Source: Aphanomyces cochlioides (Eukaryota > Oomycota > Saprolegniomycetes > Saprolegniales > Verrucalvaceae). From it: 64,000 bases of DNA. The notes beneath the pieces were generated by a model. That model had not been told where the DNA came from and did not search any database. It saw only the letters and a list, made by a program, of their open reading frames with translations. Location: assembly GCA_019828595.1 (NCBI GenBank), contig JAHQRK010000016.1:1364001-1428000 (forward strand), read 5' to 3'. Below, piece by piece: positions 9,701 to 20,500 of the stretch (position 1 is the first letter of the stretch; the number at the start of each line of letters is the position of its first letter). The position numbers and the translations under genes were made by a program.

Positions 9701-10173
9701 TTCCAAAAGCATACTGCAACGAAACATCAGAAGGCAGCGATGGATATCCACTCTACCGTCGTCGCCGCTCTTCGGCAGAGCGGCCCTCTGACTATACCAA
9801 CCAATATGTTATTCCGTACTGCCCAACGTTGAGTGCCATGTTCGACTGCCACATCAATGTCGAGGCGTGTACAAGTATATCTGCAGTCAAGTACCTGTAC
9901 AAGTACATCTACAAGGGCTCCGACCGCTCAAATTTTCAACTTGAGTCCGGTGAACTTGACGAAATCAAGCAATACCAAGATGCCCGCTATGTATCGTGCT
10001 GTGAGGCCCTCACACGCATTTTCTCTTTCGACATGTTCAAACGATCTCACGCTGTCGAGAACCTCGAAATACACTTGGAAGGTGAACAAGTTGTATGCAT
10101 TCCTACCGACCGCCCGATGAGCCCTCAGGAATTGGCAAGGAGGAACCGGACGAAACTCACCGCGTTTTTTTAA
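6739..10173 (+). CDS. Helitron Rep (HUH endonuclease) half of RepHel, copy 2
   Basis: The frame opens at 6739 after a stop; the first codon is GTG and the first ATG is at 6799, which is the likelier start in a eukaryote. Residues counted from 6739: repeats of a K-A-E-Y-N-N-R unit (about 110-305), an acidic stretch, an AT-hook-like GRPKK (439-443), a CxxC...CC motif (C473, C476, C488, C489), the Helitron_like_N region (about 740-935), the HUH motif H926-A-H928, and tyrosines Y1052 and Y1056 in KYLYKY, spaced as in Helitron Rep proteins. These residues carry out nicking and strand transfer in the family. The frame ends at TAA 10171-10173, yet the downstream 42 codons and the helicase follow in the same frame, so an intact protein would need readthrough or a functional relative. 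Confidence 0.88.
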   Translation: MAGHISTVFLRSNHIIIFVLMFLYEHLSDAVFCVENNNYSASKKGKGNHDNDNQGHAIDNSEPGKQAERNEVHTTEQESASTGANGWAVDDDALNQGNINDEAAMRKANKAEYNKHAREKKQQAIVDEVDEEVAMEKSKKAEYNNRAREKNRQALLKAEYNNHAREKKRQAILDEVDEEVAMDKSKKAEYNNRAREKNRQALLKAEYNNRAREKKRQAILDEVDEEVAMDKSKKAEYNNRVREKKRQAILDKVDEEVAMEKSKKAEYNNRARETKRHAIVEDFDKEVAMKRSKKAEYNKRAREKKHNTEVANQGRGAIILHHTDMDKSDEEETKEGEDGIHYRAQSDHHLKILAAQEQEDRERRVDNRRIYAALQPNRMNEGGEEETQEEDISDGNVDCNTDNQLLALANADPPLNVDVDLIDVPPREQGLNLRNKPKGRPKKKSGHNSARVSFDDFDESLVPLHTIEQRSICRHCEAKIWPGEEKDCCGGGSRVLPVATWPDTPEFREYIALFKTRGFVNNTRRYNALFAFTSIGTQEIIHGNGGPRSYTIQGALHHLIGPLLPADEEQASYAQIYITDPETQASIRRRMLGGNLNVSTVTKIQRLLLQHNAFTQLYKHAKDIPKDDDMRIVLTAQPRSNSRTHNLPTCSEIAVLFSETSKSGRHILLHGIDGPVLSEVQRNYHVGKHVRLDRQPGEQRLFRIKEFHSAYDPLQYPLLFPTGTLGWSFDNKSGRNHENVSLNDYARYHLHERGAFSPLHASGPLFQVFAVDNFAKVENQRLRYIRDQTNNLRSDTYRALHDAVSHDVDLRSIGKRIVLPSSYTGGPRYMRQRYLDAMAIVRKFGRPDLFITVTCNPKWVEIDRELELAKDDYGFKRSPADRPDLVTRMFRLKLLAIEAMLYKGGVLGRQAACVRVVEFQKRGLPHAHMLVIFTGDDKIKTAADIDSIISAEIPDKEKNPRLHEIVTTCMIHKCSDRCLENGKCKKNFPKAYCNETSEGSDGYPLYRRRRSSAERPSDYTNQYVIPYCPTLSAMFDCHINVEACTSISAVKYLYKYIYKGSDRSNFQLESGELDEIKQYQDARYVSCCEALTRIFSFDMFKRSHAVENLEIHLEGEQVVCIPTDRPMSPQELARRNRTKLTAFF
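7066..7656 (+). repeat. In-frame coding repeats in Helitron Rep N-terminus
   Basis: The Rep N-terminus is built from a roughly 30-residue unit (KAEYNN-RAREKK-RQAILDEVDEEVAM-KSK pattern) alternating with a 17-residue short form ending NRQALL. Copy 2 shows five long units, two short units and a degenerate last one. Copy 3 has clearly fewer before it is cut. The unit alternates basic and acidic residues and would be helical and charged. Units differ by only a few bases, so expansion by slippage or unequal exchange is recent. Confidence 0.85.
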
Positions 10174-12309
10174 CTGTGCCGTGAAAACAGTAATTCACAA
10201 GCACTTGCGCGTGAATGTCTGTACCATGATATCCCCGAGCATTTCGTATGGAACAAAAAGCTCCGCAAGTGGACATCACGTATAAGGGGTGGTGATCGTA
10301 TGATCGGGAGGATGCTGACGGTGTCACCCCGCTCGGGAGACTGTTTTTTTATGCGAATGCTCTTATGCTACCGACGAGGTCCGACATCGCACGAAGATTT
10401 GCGAACCGTCAATGGCGTGGTTCATCAGACGTTCAAGTCAGCCGCACTTGCCCTTGGCTTTCTTGAAAATGACGAGGAATGGCTAACCTGCATGCGAGAA
10501 GCAACTGAAACAGCAACTCCCTATGAGCTCCGAACACTTTTTGTCAGTATTCTGATTCACTGTGAACCTGCGGACGCACGAGGGCTATGGAACAAATTCG
10601 AAGATGAAATGAGGCAAGATTTTCACCGCATGTACCCCGACGATTCTCAAAAATCTACAGCTTTCGCAATTCAGGCTTTATCAAGATGCCTCGAGTCGAA
10701 TGCATCAAGCTTGGATCGTTTTCCGGAGCTTCCACAGCTTGCACATTTCGAACAATATTTTGCTCTTGAGGAAACAAACAGGGGCCGTCAATCCAACCGA
10801 TTAGTGGCTATGGAATCTTCGCACAACCAAGAACAAATCCAAGGCATTTTGGAAGGCAAGTCTACGATGACCGAAGAGCACGAGGTCTTCTACAACGACG
10901 TTATGAGCGAGATTACGAAGGAAAGTACTGTTCGAAGAGGCAAAGTATATTTTCTCGAAGGTGAGGGTGGCTCAGGGAAGACGTTCATCTCAAACATTTT
11001 ACTGGCTCAAGTGCGCTCAATGAACAAAATTGCCTTGGCTGTTGCTTCGTCCGGACTTGCTGCTCTGAATTTGATCGGAGGTACAACTGCGCATTCGAGA
11101 TTCTGTCTTCCAAGATCATTGCACGAGCTTAGCCGACGTGACATTCGGAAGCAGTCACATCTTGCGGAACTTTTACGTCTCACAGAACTTATCATTTGGG
11201 ACGAGTGTTCGATGATGCACAAGTATGCTGTGGAGGCCGTTGATCACATGCTACAAGATTTGATGGACAACGCGCTTCCTTTTGGTGGAAAGGTCGTCAT
11301 ATTCTCGGGCGACTTCAAGCAAATGCTTCCAGTCATTTTGAAGGGCACACCTGGGCTAATCCTCGAAGCATGCTTGAAGAACAGCTACCTTTGGAGAAAT
11401 ATCGCACAGTTTCATCTGACGGTGAACATGAGGTTGACCAACAACAACTCAGAGAGTGTTCGAGAGTTTGCTGCATTGCTCAAGTCTATTGGTCATGGAA
11501 CATACCCCACATGTACCGAACTCGGTGCCGATTACATTCGACTACCTGATGATTTGGCGATTCCATACAAGTCGCCTGATGATTTGGGGTCATTTTTACA
11601 CAACGTCTATCAAGACATGAACAACCTGCGCATCAATGCACTTAGATCGTACTTTGGATGTCGAGCTATCCTTGCACCCAAACATAGTGTTGTTGCTGAC
11701 ATCAACACAACACTTCTTGAGCGACTCACTTCCGACTGCGAAATGACATATTTGTCCGCCGATTCTGTTGCTGACAAACCCAACTCGGACACAAATGCAT
11801 GCGAGTTCCCCATCGAGTTTCTGAATTCTATAGACATCAACAACTTCCCCAGCCACAAGTTGCATTTGAAAGTTGGTTGCCCCATTATTCTGCTTCGTAA
11901 TTTGTGTACTTCGGAAGGCATGTGCAACGGAACACGTTTAATTGTTCTTGAGCTGAAAACACGATGTATCAAGGCTCAAATTATGAACGGCTCCCACACG
12001 AACAAGATCGTTTACATTCCCCGAACTACTACAATTCACGATGGTGAGCAAAACAATTACCCATTTGAGCTACGCAGAAGACAATTTCCTGTTCAAGTTG
12101 CCTTCGCAATGACGATTCACAAGGCTCAAGGTCAAACGATTTCTCACGTGGGCGTCTACCTTCCAGAACCCGTCTTCTCGCATGGACAGCTTTACGTCGC
12201 CATGTCAAGAGCCCAAGCAAAAGGCAACATTAAGTTTTTGGTCGCCAATGGACAGTACGATGGACTGCCTGGAATCTACACGAAAAACATTGTGTATCAA
12301 GAAGCATAA
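10174..12309 (+). CDS. Helitron PIF1-like helicase half of RepHel, copy 2
   Basis: This region is in frame with the Rep half after the TAA at 10171-10173. The first ATG is at 10300 and the end is TAA 12309. Residues from that ATG: Walker A G221-E-G-G-S-G-K227-T, Walker B W-D301-E302, motif III G337-D338-F-K-Q, T605-I-H-K-A-Q-G-Q-T613, and VAMS-R637 near the C-terminus. This is the complete motif set of PIF1/RecD-like SF1B helicases used by Helitrons to unwind the donor strand. The 42 codons before the ATG (for example HFVWNKK) look like normal Helitron sequence between the Rep and helicase domains, which argues against an independent gene starting at 10300. Confidence 0.9.
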   Translation: MCRENSNSQALARECLYHDIPEHFVWNKKLRKWTSRIRGGDRMIGRMLTVSPRSGDCFFMRMLLCYRRGPTSHEDLRTVNGVVHQTFKSAALALGFLENDEEWLTCMREATETATPYELRTLFVSILIHCEPADARGLWNKFEDEMRQDFHRMYPDDSQKSTAFAIQALSRCLESNASSLDRFPELPQLAHFEQYFALEETNRGRQSNRLVAMESSHNQEQIQGILEGKSTMTEEHEVFYNDVMSEITKESTVRRGKVYFLEGEGGSGKTFISNILLAQVRSMNKIALAVASSGLAALNLIGGTTAHSRFCLPRSLHELSRRDIRKQSHLAELLRLTELIIWDECSMMHKYAVEAVDHMLQDLMDNALPFGGKVVIFSGDFKQMLPVILKGTPGLILEACLKNSYLWRNIAQFHLTVNMRLTNNNSESVREFAALLKSIGHGTYPTCTELGADYIRLPDDLAIPYKSPDDLGSFLHNVYQDMNNLRINALRSYFGCRAILAPKHSVVADINTTLLERLTSDCEMTYLSADSVADKPNSDTNACEFPIEFLNSIDINNFPSHKLHLKVGCPIILLRNLCTSEGMCNGTRLIVLELKTRCIKAQIMNGSHTNKIVYIPRTTTIHDGEQNNYPFELRRRQFPVQVAFAMTIHKAQGQTISHVGVYLPEPVFSHGQLYVAMSRAQAKGNIKFLVANGQYDGLPGIYTKNIVYQEA

Positions 12310-12814
12310 CAATAGGCAGGACTCCATAAAACTTCATCCATAACTAACAAACGTTATCATGTTCTTACAAATATATACACTGTGTTGTTGTGGAATTGCC
12401 GTGACTTCCTGGATCAAGTCCAATTGCATCGTACCGATGAATTGGACGATAAATCCTCGAGATTAGCTAACCCCAAACTACGCACCTTATACTTAGATTC
12501 AACGTTACAGTATTACAAGATGACGAAGTACGTGGTTGTCAACCAACGATGACCTCGATCTACTCATCGATCGCACAGATTGTGCAATCTGAACTTGGGT
12601 ATATGATTTATCTCCTGACGAAAAAAAATATTCGTCAGTCAACAGTAGCCAATCAGAATCCTCAGCGTTAACTTATATTTTTTACTTCGAACTGGGCCTG
12701 AATCAAATTCAAAATTCATAGTATGGCTTCAAACGTTTCATGTGTGTGATCAAATCTTTGCTATTTCCAAAGCAAAACGCTCCACCCAGGGGCGTAGCCC
12801 TGGCCTCACCCTAG
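12310..12814 (+). other. Helitron copy 2 3' non-coding region
   Basis: A near-exact copy of 5062-5566, with one T/C difference noted near 12717. It holds the 16-nt palindrome at 12576-12591, the 8-bp stem at 12615-12622/12631-12638 and the terminal hairpin. No ORF is seen. Confidence 0.8.
12786..12814 (+). terminator. Helitron 3' terminus: hairpin plus CTAG, copy 2
   Basis: The stem CCAGGG/CCCTGG lies at 12786-12791/12798-12803, followed by CTAG at 12811-12814. It is immediately followed by TCTATTACTT of copy 3. The layout is the same as at 5538-5566. Confidence 0.8.
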
Positions 12815-12868
12815 TCTATTACTTAAGGCTCTAACGCAACACGTAAGTACGAGACTAAGTACGAGAGT

Positions 12869-13144
12869 AATTTTTACATACAAACGTCAAGTCAACAAAT
12901 GAGCAATTTTTACATACAAACGCCAAGTCAACAAATGAGCAATTTTTATATACTTTATCCAAGTACAAAATGAGCAATTTTTACATACAAACGCCAAGTC
13001 AACAAATGAGCAATTTTTATATACTTTATCCAAGTACAAAATGAGCAATTTTTACATACAAACGCCAAGTCAACAAATGAGCAATTTTTATATACTTTAT
13101 CCAAGTACAAAATGAGCAATTTTTACATACAAACGCCAAGTCAA
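12869..13144 (+). repeat. 71-bp AT-rich minisatellite in Helitron leader, 3 units
   Basis: The same repeat as at 5621-5967, one unit shorter. The second half-unit recurs around 12948, 13017 and 13088. Confidence 0.85.
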
Positions 13145-13915
13145 AAAAAGAGTAATTTGAGACAAGTTCGTTCATGCACCCATGATGCTGGACGTGGCAG
13201 TTGTCGATAATATTAATAATCATTCCACATACAAAATGAAAATATTGTCCTACTATTTAAAATAATACCTGCCAAAGATGAGATGAATGGCAGTTGAGTT
13301 TTTCTGGGACGATGCAAGGTGAGATGCATGTCTTAGGATAGCTTCACTCGGGCAGAAAAGGCCGCTGAATAAGTGGTCAACACACTGTGCAGTAGGGTGA
13401 CGAGCCCTTTCTGCCACTTTAAGCCATACCCTGGCCAGAGGCTTGGACTCCGAAAGGCGAATTCCGACGCGATATGCGAATGTTACGAAGTAGGGCCTTT
13501 TTGGCTCGAAATACCGGACATTTTCATAGAGCAGCCAGGGACAGCTATAACGTGTGTTTTTACTGTATTTTCATATTGACTTTGGACGAGTAAATCCTCT
13601 CCCCATAGTTCAACTTTTTACAGTAAGGGGACAATGTGTAACGTTGGTTACCACTATTGCAACTGATGGTGCTACTTTTTTTGACGGAGTACCACTGTTG
13701 ATAGTGGGCCTACGGCGAGTAGATTGAAACACTTCAGGGGTGTTTCATGATACTTAGCAGGTGTATTACCCAGTATCAAAGTTTCAACTCATTGGATGTA
13801 CGAGTTCAATACGCGATATTAAACAAAGTGATGTTCAATAAATACCGCGAACTCTGTACGATTTATGAAAGAAATGAGTAGTATTTTCTGGCAAACCACA
13901 TTATGTTAAGCTTAA

Positions 13916-14522
13916 GTGGCGGGACACATATCCACAGTATTTTTACGATCCAATCACATTATCATTTTTGTGTTGATGTTTTTGTATGAACATTTGTCTG
14001 ACGCAGTTTTCTGCGTAGAAAATAACAACTACTCGGCCTCTAAGAAAGGCAAAGGCAATCATGACAATGACAATCAAGGCCATGCGATCGATAACTCCGA
14101 ACCTGGAAAGCAAGCAGAGCGGAATGAAGTGCATACTACCGAACAAGAGTCTGCATCAACTGGAGCTAATGGCTGGGCTGTGGATGACGATGCCTTGAAT
14201 CAGGGCAATATTAACGACGAGGCGGCTATGAGAAAAGCCAACAAGGCGGAGTACAACAAACATGCTCGCGAAAAGAAACGGCAAGCTATCGTGGATGAAG
14301 TCGACGAAGAGGTGGCAATGGACAAATCTAAAAAGGCGGAGTACAACAATCGTGCTCGCGAAAAGAATCGGCAAGCTCTTCTAAAGGCGGAGTACAACAA
14401 TCGTGCTCGCGAAAAGAAACGGCAAGCTATCCTGGATAAAGTTGACGAAGAGGTGGCAATGGAAAAATCCAAAAAGGCGGAGTACAACAATCGTGCTCGC
14501 GAAACGAAACGGCATGCTATCG
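13916..14522 (+). pseudogene. Helitron Rep N-terminal fragment, copy 3
   Basis: About 200 codons equal to the start of the copy 2 Rep ORF, with the first ATG at 13976. It has fewer lysine-rich repeat units than copy 2 and ends in the ETKRHAI unit where satellite begins. The frame runs on into satellite to 14893 by chance. That extension should not be read as protein. No HUH or helicase motif remains. Confidence 0.85.
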
Positions 14523-14525
14523 AAA

Positions 14526-17500
14526 TTGAAAGGTGTCATGCTCGTGTGGTGGACGACCAAGCATCAACTTGGTCCGAAATCAACACGCGAGAGTCCCAAG
14601 CATACCCCACAAAATGCATCTCGATGCCACTTTTTCTCCACTTTTGGTACCCACGTGCCACATGCATATCTCGACCCCATCGAGACACCCACTCGCCACG
14701 TCTGGCATGTTTGAAAGTGCTCGTGTGGTGGACGACCAAGCATCAACTTGGTCCGAAATCAACACGCGATAGTCCCAATCATACCCCACAAAATGCATCT
14801 CGATGCCACTTTTTCTCCACTTTTGGTACCCACGTGCCACATGCACATCTCGACCCCATCGAGATACCCACTCGCCACGTCTGGCATGTTTGAAAGGTGT
14901 CATGCTCGTGTGGTGGACGACCAAGCATCAACTTGGTCCGAAATCAACACGCGATAGTCCCAATCATACCCCACAAAATGCATCTCGATGCCACTTTTTC
15001 TCCACTTTTGGTACCCACGTGCCACATGCACATCTCGACCCCATCGAGATACCCACTCGCCACGTCTGGCATGTTTGAAAGTGCTCGTGTGGTGGACGAC
15101 CAAGCATCAACTTGGTCCGAAATCAACACGCGAGAGTCCCAAGCAAACCCCACAAAATGCATCTCGATGCCACTTTTTCTCCACTTTTGGTACCCACGTG
15201 CCACATGCACATCTCGACCCCATCGAGATACCCACTCGCCACGTCTGGCATGTTTGAAAGTGCTCGTGTGGTGGACGACCAAGCATCAACTTGGTCCGAA
15301 ATCAACACGCGAGAGTCCCAAGCATACCCCACAAAATGCATCTCGATGCCACTTTTTCTCCACTTTTGGTACCCACGTGCCACATGCATATCTCGACCCC
15401 ATCGAGATACCCACTCGCCACGTCTGGCATGTTTGAAAGGTGTCATGCTCGTGTGGTGGACGACCAAGCATCAACTTGGTCCGAAATCAACACGCGATAG
15501 TCCCAAGCATACCCCACAAAATGCATCTCGATGCCACTTTTTCTCCACTTTTGGTACCCACGTGCCACATGCACATCTCGACCCCATCGAGATACCCACT
15601 CGCCACGTCTGGCATGTTTGAAAGTGCTCGTGTGGTGGACGACCAAGCATCAACTTGGTCCGAAATCAACACGCGATAGTCCCAAGCATACCCCACAAAA
15701 TGCATCTCGATGCCACTTTTTCTCCACTTTTGGTACCCACGTGCCACATGCACATCTCGACCCCATCGAGATACCCACTCGCCACGTCTGGCATGTTTGA
15801 AAGTGCTCGTGTGGTGGACGACCAAGCATCAACTTGGTCCGAAATCAACACGCGAGAGTCCCAAGCATACCCCACAAACTGCATCTCGATGCCACTTTTT
15901 CTCCACTTTTGGTACCCACGTGCCACATGCATATCTCGACCCCATCGAGACACCCACTCGCCACGTCTGGCATGTTTGAAAGTGCTCGTGTGGTGGACGA
16001 CCAAGCATCAACTTGGTCCGAAATCAACACGCGAGAGTCCCAAGCATACCCCACAAAATGCATCTCGATGCCACTTTTTCTCCACTTTTGGTACCCACGT
16101 GCCACATGCACATCTCGACCCCATCGAGATACCCACTCGCCACGTCTGGCATGTTTGAAAGTGCTCGTGTGGTGGACGACCAAGCATCAACTTGGTCCGA
16201 AATCAACACGCGAGAGTCCCAAGCATACCCCACAAACTGCATCTCGATGCCACTTTTTCTCCACTTTTGGTACCCACGTGCCACATGCATATCTCGACCC
16301 CATCGAGACACCCACTCGCCACGTCTGGCATGTTTGAAAGGTGTCATGCTCGTGTGGTGGACGACCAAGCACCAACTTGGTCCGAAATCAACACGCGATA
16401 GTCCCAAGCATACCCCACAAAATGCATCTCGATGCCACTTTTTCTCCACTTTTGGTACCCACGTGCCACATGCACATCTCGACCCCATCGAGACACCCAC
16501 TCGCCACGTCTGGCATGTTTGAAAGGTGTCATGCTCGTGTGGTGGACGACCAAGCATCAACTTGGTCCGAAATCAACACGCGATAGTCCCAAGCATACCC
16601 CACAAAATGCATCTCGATGCCACTTTTTCTCCACTTTTGGTACCCACGTGCCACATGCATATCTCGACCCCATCGAGATACCCACTCGCCACGTCTGGCA
16701 TGTTTGAAAGGTGTCATGCTCGTGTGGTGGACGACCAAGCACCAACTTGGTCCGAAATCAACACGCGAGAGTCCCAAGCATACCCCACAAAATGCATCTC
16801 GATGCCACTTTTTCTCCACTTTTGGTACCCACGTGCCACATGCATATCTCGACCCCATCGAGATACCCACTCGCCACGTCTGGCATGTTTGAAAGTGCTC
16901 GTGTGGTGGACGACCAAGCATCAACTTGGTCCGAAATCAACACGCGATAGTCCCAAGCATACCCCACAAAATGCATCTCGATGCCACTTTTTCTCCACTT
17001 TTGGTACCCACGTGCCACATGCATATCTCGACCCCATCGAGATACCCACTCGCCACGTCTGGCATGTTTGAAAGGTGTCATGCTCGTGTGGTGGACGACC
17101 AAGCATCAACTTGGTCCGAAATCAACACGCGAGAGTCCCAAGCATACCCCACAAACTGCATCTCGATGCCACTTTTTCTCCACTTTTGGTACCCACGTGC
17201 CACATGCATATCTCGACCCCATCGAGATACCCACTCGCCACGTCTGGCATGTTTGAAAGGTGTCATGCTCGTGTGGTGGACGACCAAGCATCAACTTGGT
17301 CCGAAATCAACACGCGATAGTCCCAAGCATACCCCACAAAATGCATCTCGATGCCACTTTTTCTCCACTTTTGGTACCCACGTGCCACATGCATATCTCG
17401 ACCCCATCGAGATACCCACTCGCCACGTCTGGCATGTTTGAAAGTGCTCGTGTGGTGGACGACCAAGCATCAACTTGGTCCGAAATCAACACGCGAGAGT

Positions 17501-20500
17501 CCCAAGCATACCCCACAAACTGCATCTCGATGCCACTTTTTCTCCACTTTTGGTACCCACGTGCCACATGCATATCTCGACCCCATCGAGATACCCACTC
17601 GCCACGTCTGGCATGTTTGAAAGGTGTCATGCTCGTGTGGTGGACGACCAAGCATCAACTTGGTCCGAAATCAACACGCGATAGTCCCAAGCATACCCCA
17701 CAAAATGCATCTCGATGCCACTTTTTCTCCACTTTTGGTACCCACGTGCCACATGCATATCTCGACCCCATCGAGATACCCACTCGCCACGTCTGGCATG
17801 TTTGAAAGGTGTCATGCTCGTGTGGTGGACGACCAAGCATCAACTTGGTCCGAAATCAACACGCGAGAGTCCCAAGCATACCCCACAAAATGCATCTCGA
17901 TGCCACTTTTTCTCCACTTTTGGTACCCACGTGCCACATGCACATCTCGACCCCATCGAGATACCCACTCGCCACGTCTGGCATGTTTGAAAGTGCTCGT
18001 GTGGTGGACGACCAAGCATCAACTTGGTCCGAAATCAACACGCGAGAGTCCCAAGCATACCCCACAAAATGCATCTCGATGCCACTTTTTCTCCACTTTT
18101 GGTACCCACGTGCCACATGCACATCTCGACCCCATCGAGATACCCACTCGCCACGTCTGGCATGTTTGAAAGTGCTCGTGTGGTGGACGACCAAGCATCA
18201 ACTTGGTCCGAAATCAACACGCGATAGTCCCAAGCATACCCCACAAAATGCATCTCGATGCCACTTTTTCTCCACTTTTGGTACCCACGTGCCACATGCA
18301 CATCTCGACCCCATCGAGATACCCACTCGCCACGTCTGGCATGTTTGAAAGTGCTCGTGTGGTGGACGACCAAGCATCAACTTGGTCCGAAATCAACACG
18401 CGATAGTCCCAAGCATACCCCACAAAATGCATCTCGATGCCACTTTTTCTCCACTTTTGGTACCCACGTGCCACATGCATATCTCGACCCCATCGAGACA
18501 CCCACTCGCCACGTCTGGCATGTTTGAAAGTGCTCGTGTGGTGGACGACCAAGCATCAACTTGGTCCGAAATCAACACGCGAGAGTCCCAAGCAAACCCC
18601 ACAAAATGCATCTCGATGCCACTTTTTCTCCACTTTTGGTACCCACGTGCCACATGCACATCTCGACCCCATCGAGATACCCACTCGCCACGTCTGGCAT
18701 GTTTGAAAGTGCTCGTGTGGTGGACGACCAAGCATCAACTTGGTCCGAAATCAACACGCGAGAGTCCCAAGCATACCCCACAAAATGCATCTCGATGCCA
18801 CTTTTTCTCCACTTTTGGTACCCACGTGCCACATGCACATCTCGACCCCATCGAGATACCCACTCGCCACGTCTGGCATGTTTGAAAGTGCTCGTGTGGT
18901 GGACGACCAAGCATCAACTTGGTCCGAAATCAACACGCGAGAGTCCCAAGCATACCCCACAAACTGCATCTCGATGCCACTTTTTCTCCACTTTTGGTAC
19001 CCACGTGCCACATGCATATCTCGACCCCATCGAGATACCCACTCGCCACGTCTGGCATGTTTGAAAGTGCTCGTGTGGTGGACGACCAAGCATCAACTTG
19101 GTCCGAAATCAACACGCGATAGTCCCAAGCATACCCCACAAAATGCATCTCGATGCCACTTTTTCTCCACTTTTGGTACCCACGTGCCACATGCATATCT
19201 CGACCCCATCGAGATACCCACTCGCCACGTCTGGCATGTTTGAAAGGTGTCATGCTCGTGTGGTGGACGACCAAGCATCAACTTGGTCCGAAATCAACAC
19301 GCGATAGTCCCAAGCATACCCCACAAAATGCATCTCGATGCCACTTTTTCTCCACTTTTGGTACCCACGTGCCACATGCACATCTCGACCCCATCGAGAT
19401 ACCCACTCGCCACGTCTGGCATGTTTGAAAGTGCTCGTGTGGTGGACGACCAAGCATCAACTTGGTCCGAAATCAACACGCGATAGTCCCAAGCATACCC
19501 CACAAAATGCATCTCGATGCCACTTTTTCTCCACTTTTGGTACCCACGTGCCACATGCACATCTCGACCCCATCGAGATACCCACTCGCCACGTCTGGCA
19601 TGTTTGAAAGTGCTCGTGTGGTGGACGACCAAGCATCAACTTGGTCCGAAATCAACACGCGAGAGTCCCAAGCATACCCCACAAAATGCATCTCGATGCC
19701 ACTTTTTCTCCACTTTTGGTACCCACGTGCCACATGCACATCTCGACCCCATCGAGATACCCACTCGCCACGTCTGGCATGTTTGAAAGTGCTCGTGTGG
19801 TGGACGACCAAGCATCAACTTGGTCCGAAATCAACACGCGATAGTCCCAAGCATACCCCACAAAATGCATCTCGATGCCACTTTTTCTCCACTTTTGGTA
19901 CCCACGTGCCACATGCACATCTCGACCCCATCGAGATACCCACTCGCCACGTCTGGCATGTTTGAAAGTGCTCGTGTGGTGGACGACCAAGCATCAACTT
20001 GGTCCGAAATCAACACGCGAGAGTCCCAAGCATACCCCACAAAATGCATCTCGATGCCACTTTTTCTCCACTTTTGGTACCCACGTGCCACATGCATATC
20101 TCGACCCCATCGAGATACCCACTCGCCACGTCTGGCATGTTTGAAAGGTGTCATGCTCGTGTGGTGGACGACCAAGCATCAACTTGGTCCGAAATCAACA
20201 CGCGATAGTCCCAAGCATACCCCACAAAATGCATCTCGATGCCACTTTTTCTCCACTTTTGGTACCCACGTGCCACATGCATATCTCGACCCCATCGAGA
20301 TACCCACTCGCCACGTCTGGCATGTTTGAAAGTGCTCGTGTGGTGGACGACCAAGCATCAACTTGGTCCGAAATCAACACGCGAGAGTCCCAAGCATACC
20401 CCACAAAATGCATCTCGATGCCACTTTTTCTCCACTTTTGGTACCCACGTGCCACATGCACATCTCGACCCCATCGAGATACCCACTCGCCACGTCTGGC

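Larger units (their letters stand above)
5567..12814 (+). mobile_element. Helitron copy 2, complete unit (7248 bp)
   Basis: The unit runs from a TC-starting 5' end directly after CTAG of copy 1 to its own hairpin and CTAG at 12811-12814. It holds a 1.17-kb leader with a 71-bp minisatellite and hairpins, a Rep-helicase coding region interrupted by a single in-frame TAA, and a 505-bp 3' region. Unit ends in a tandem array are formally arbitrary. The phase chosen here rests on the terminal motifs and on the position of the ORF. The unit is about 99.9% identical to copy 1 over the shared coding part by eye. Confidence 0.85.
12815..14522 (+). mobile_element. Helitron copy 3 (3'-truncated by satellite)
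   Basis: It starts with the same TC-leading 5' sequence as copy 2 and follows its leader (three minisatellite units instead of four) and the start of the Rep ORF. Homology ends at about 14522 inside the lysine-rich coding repeats. After three unassigned bases, satellite sequence begins at 14526. All catalytic domains are missing, so this copy cannot transpose on its own. Confidence 0.86.

Noticed and set aside
10171..10173. TAA reassigned to a sense codon in this genome
   Set aside because: TAA also ends the helicase half and LINE ORF1 in several copies. With so few genes this cannot be supported, and only local nonsense or readthrough is kept as a question.
10160..10180. Programmed -1 frameshift at the T run before the Rep TAA
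   Set aside because: The downstream helicase is in the same frame as Rep, so no shift is needed, and the heptamer does not sit in the required codon phase.
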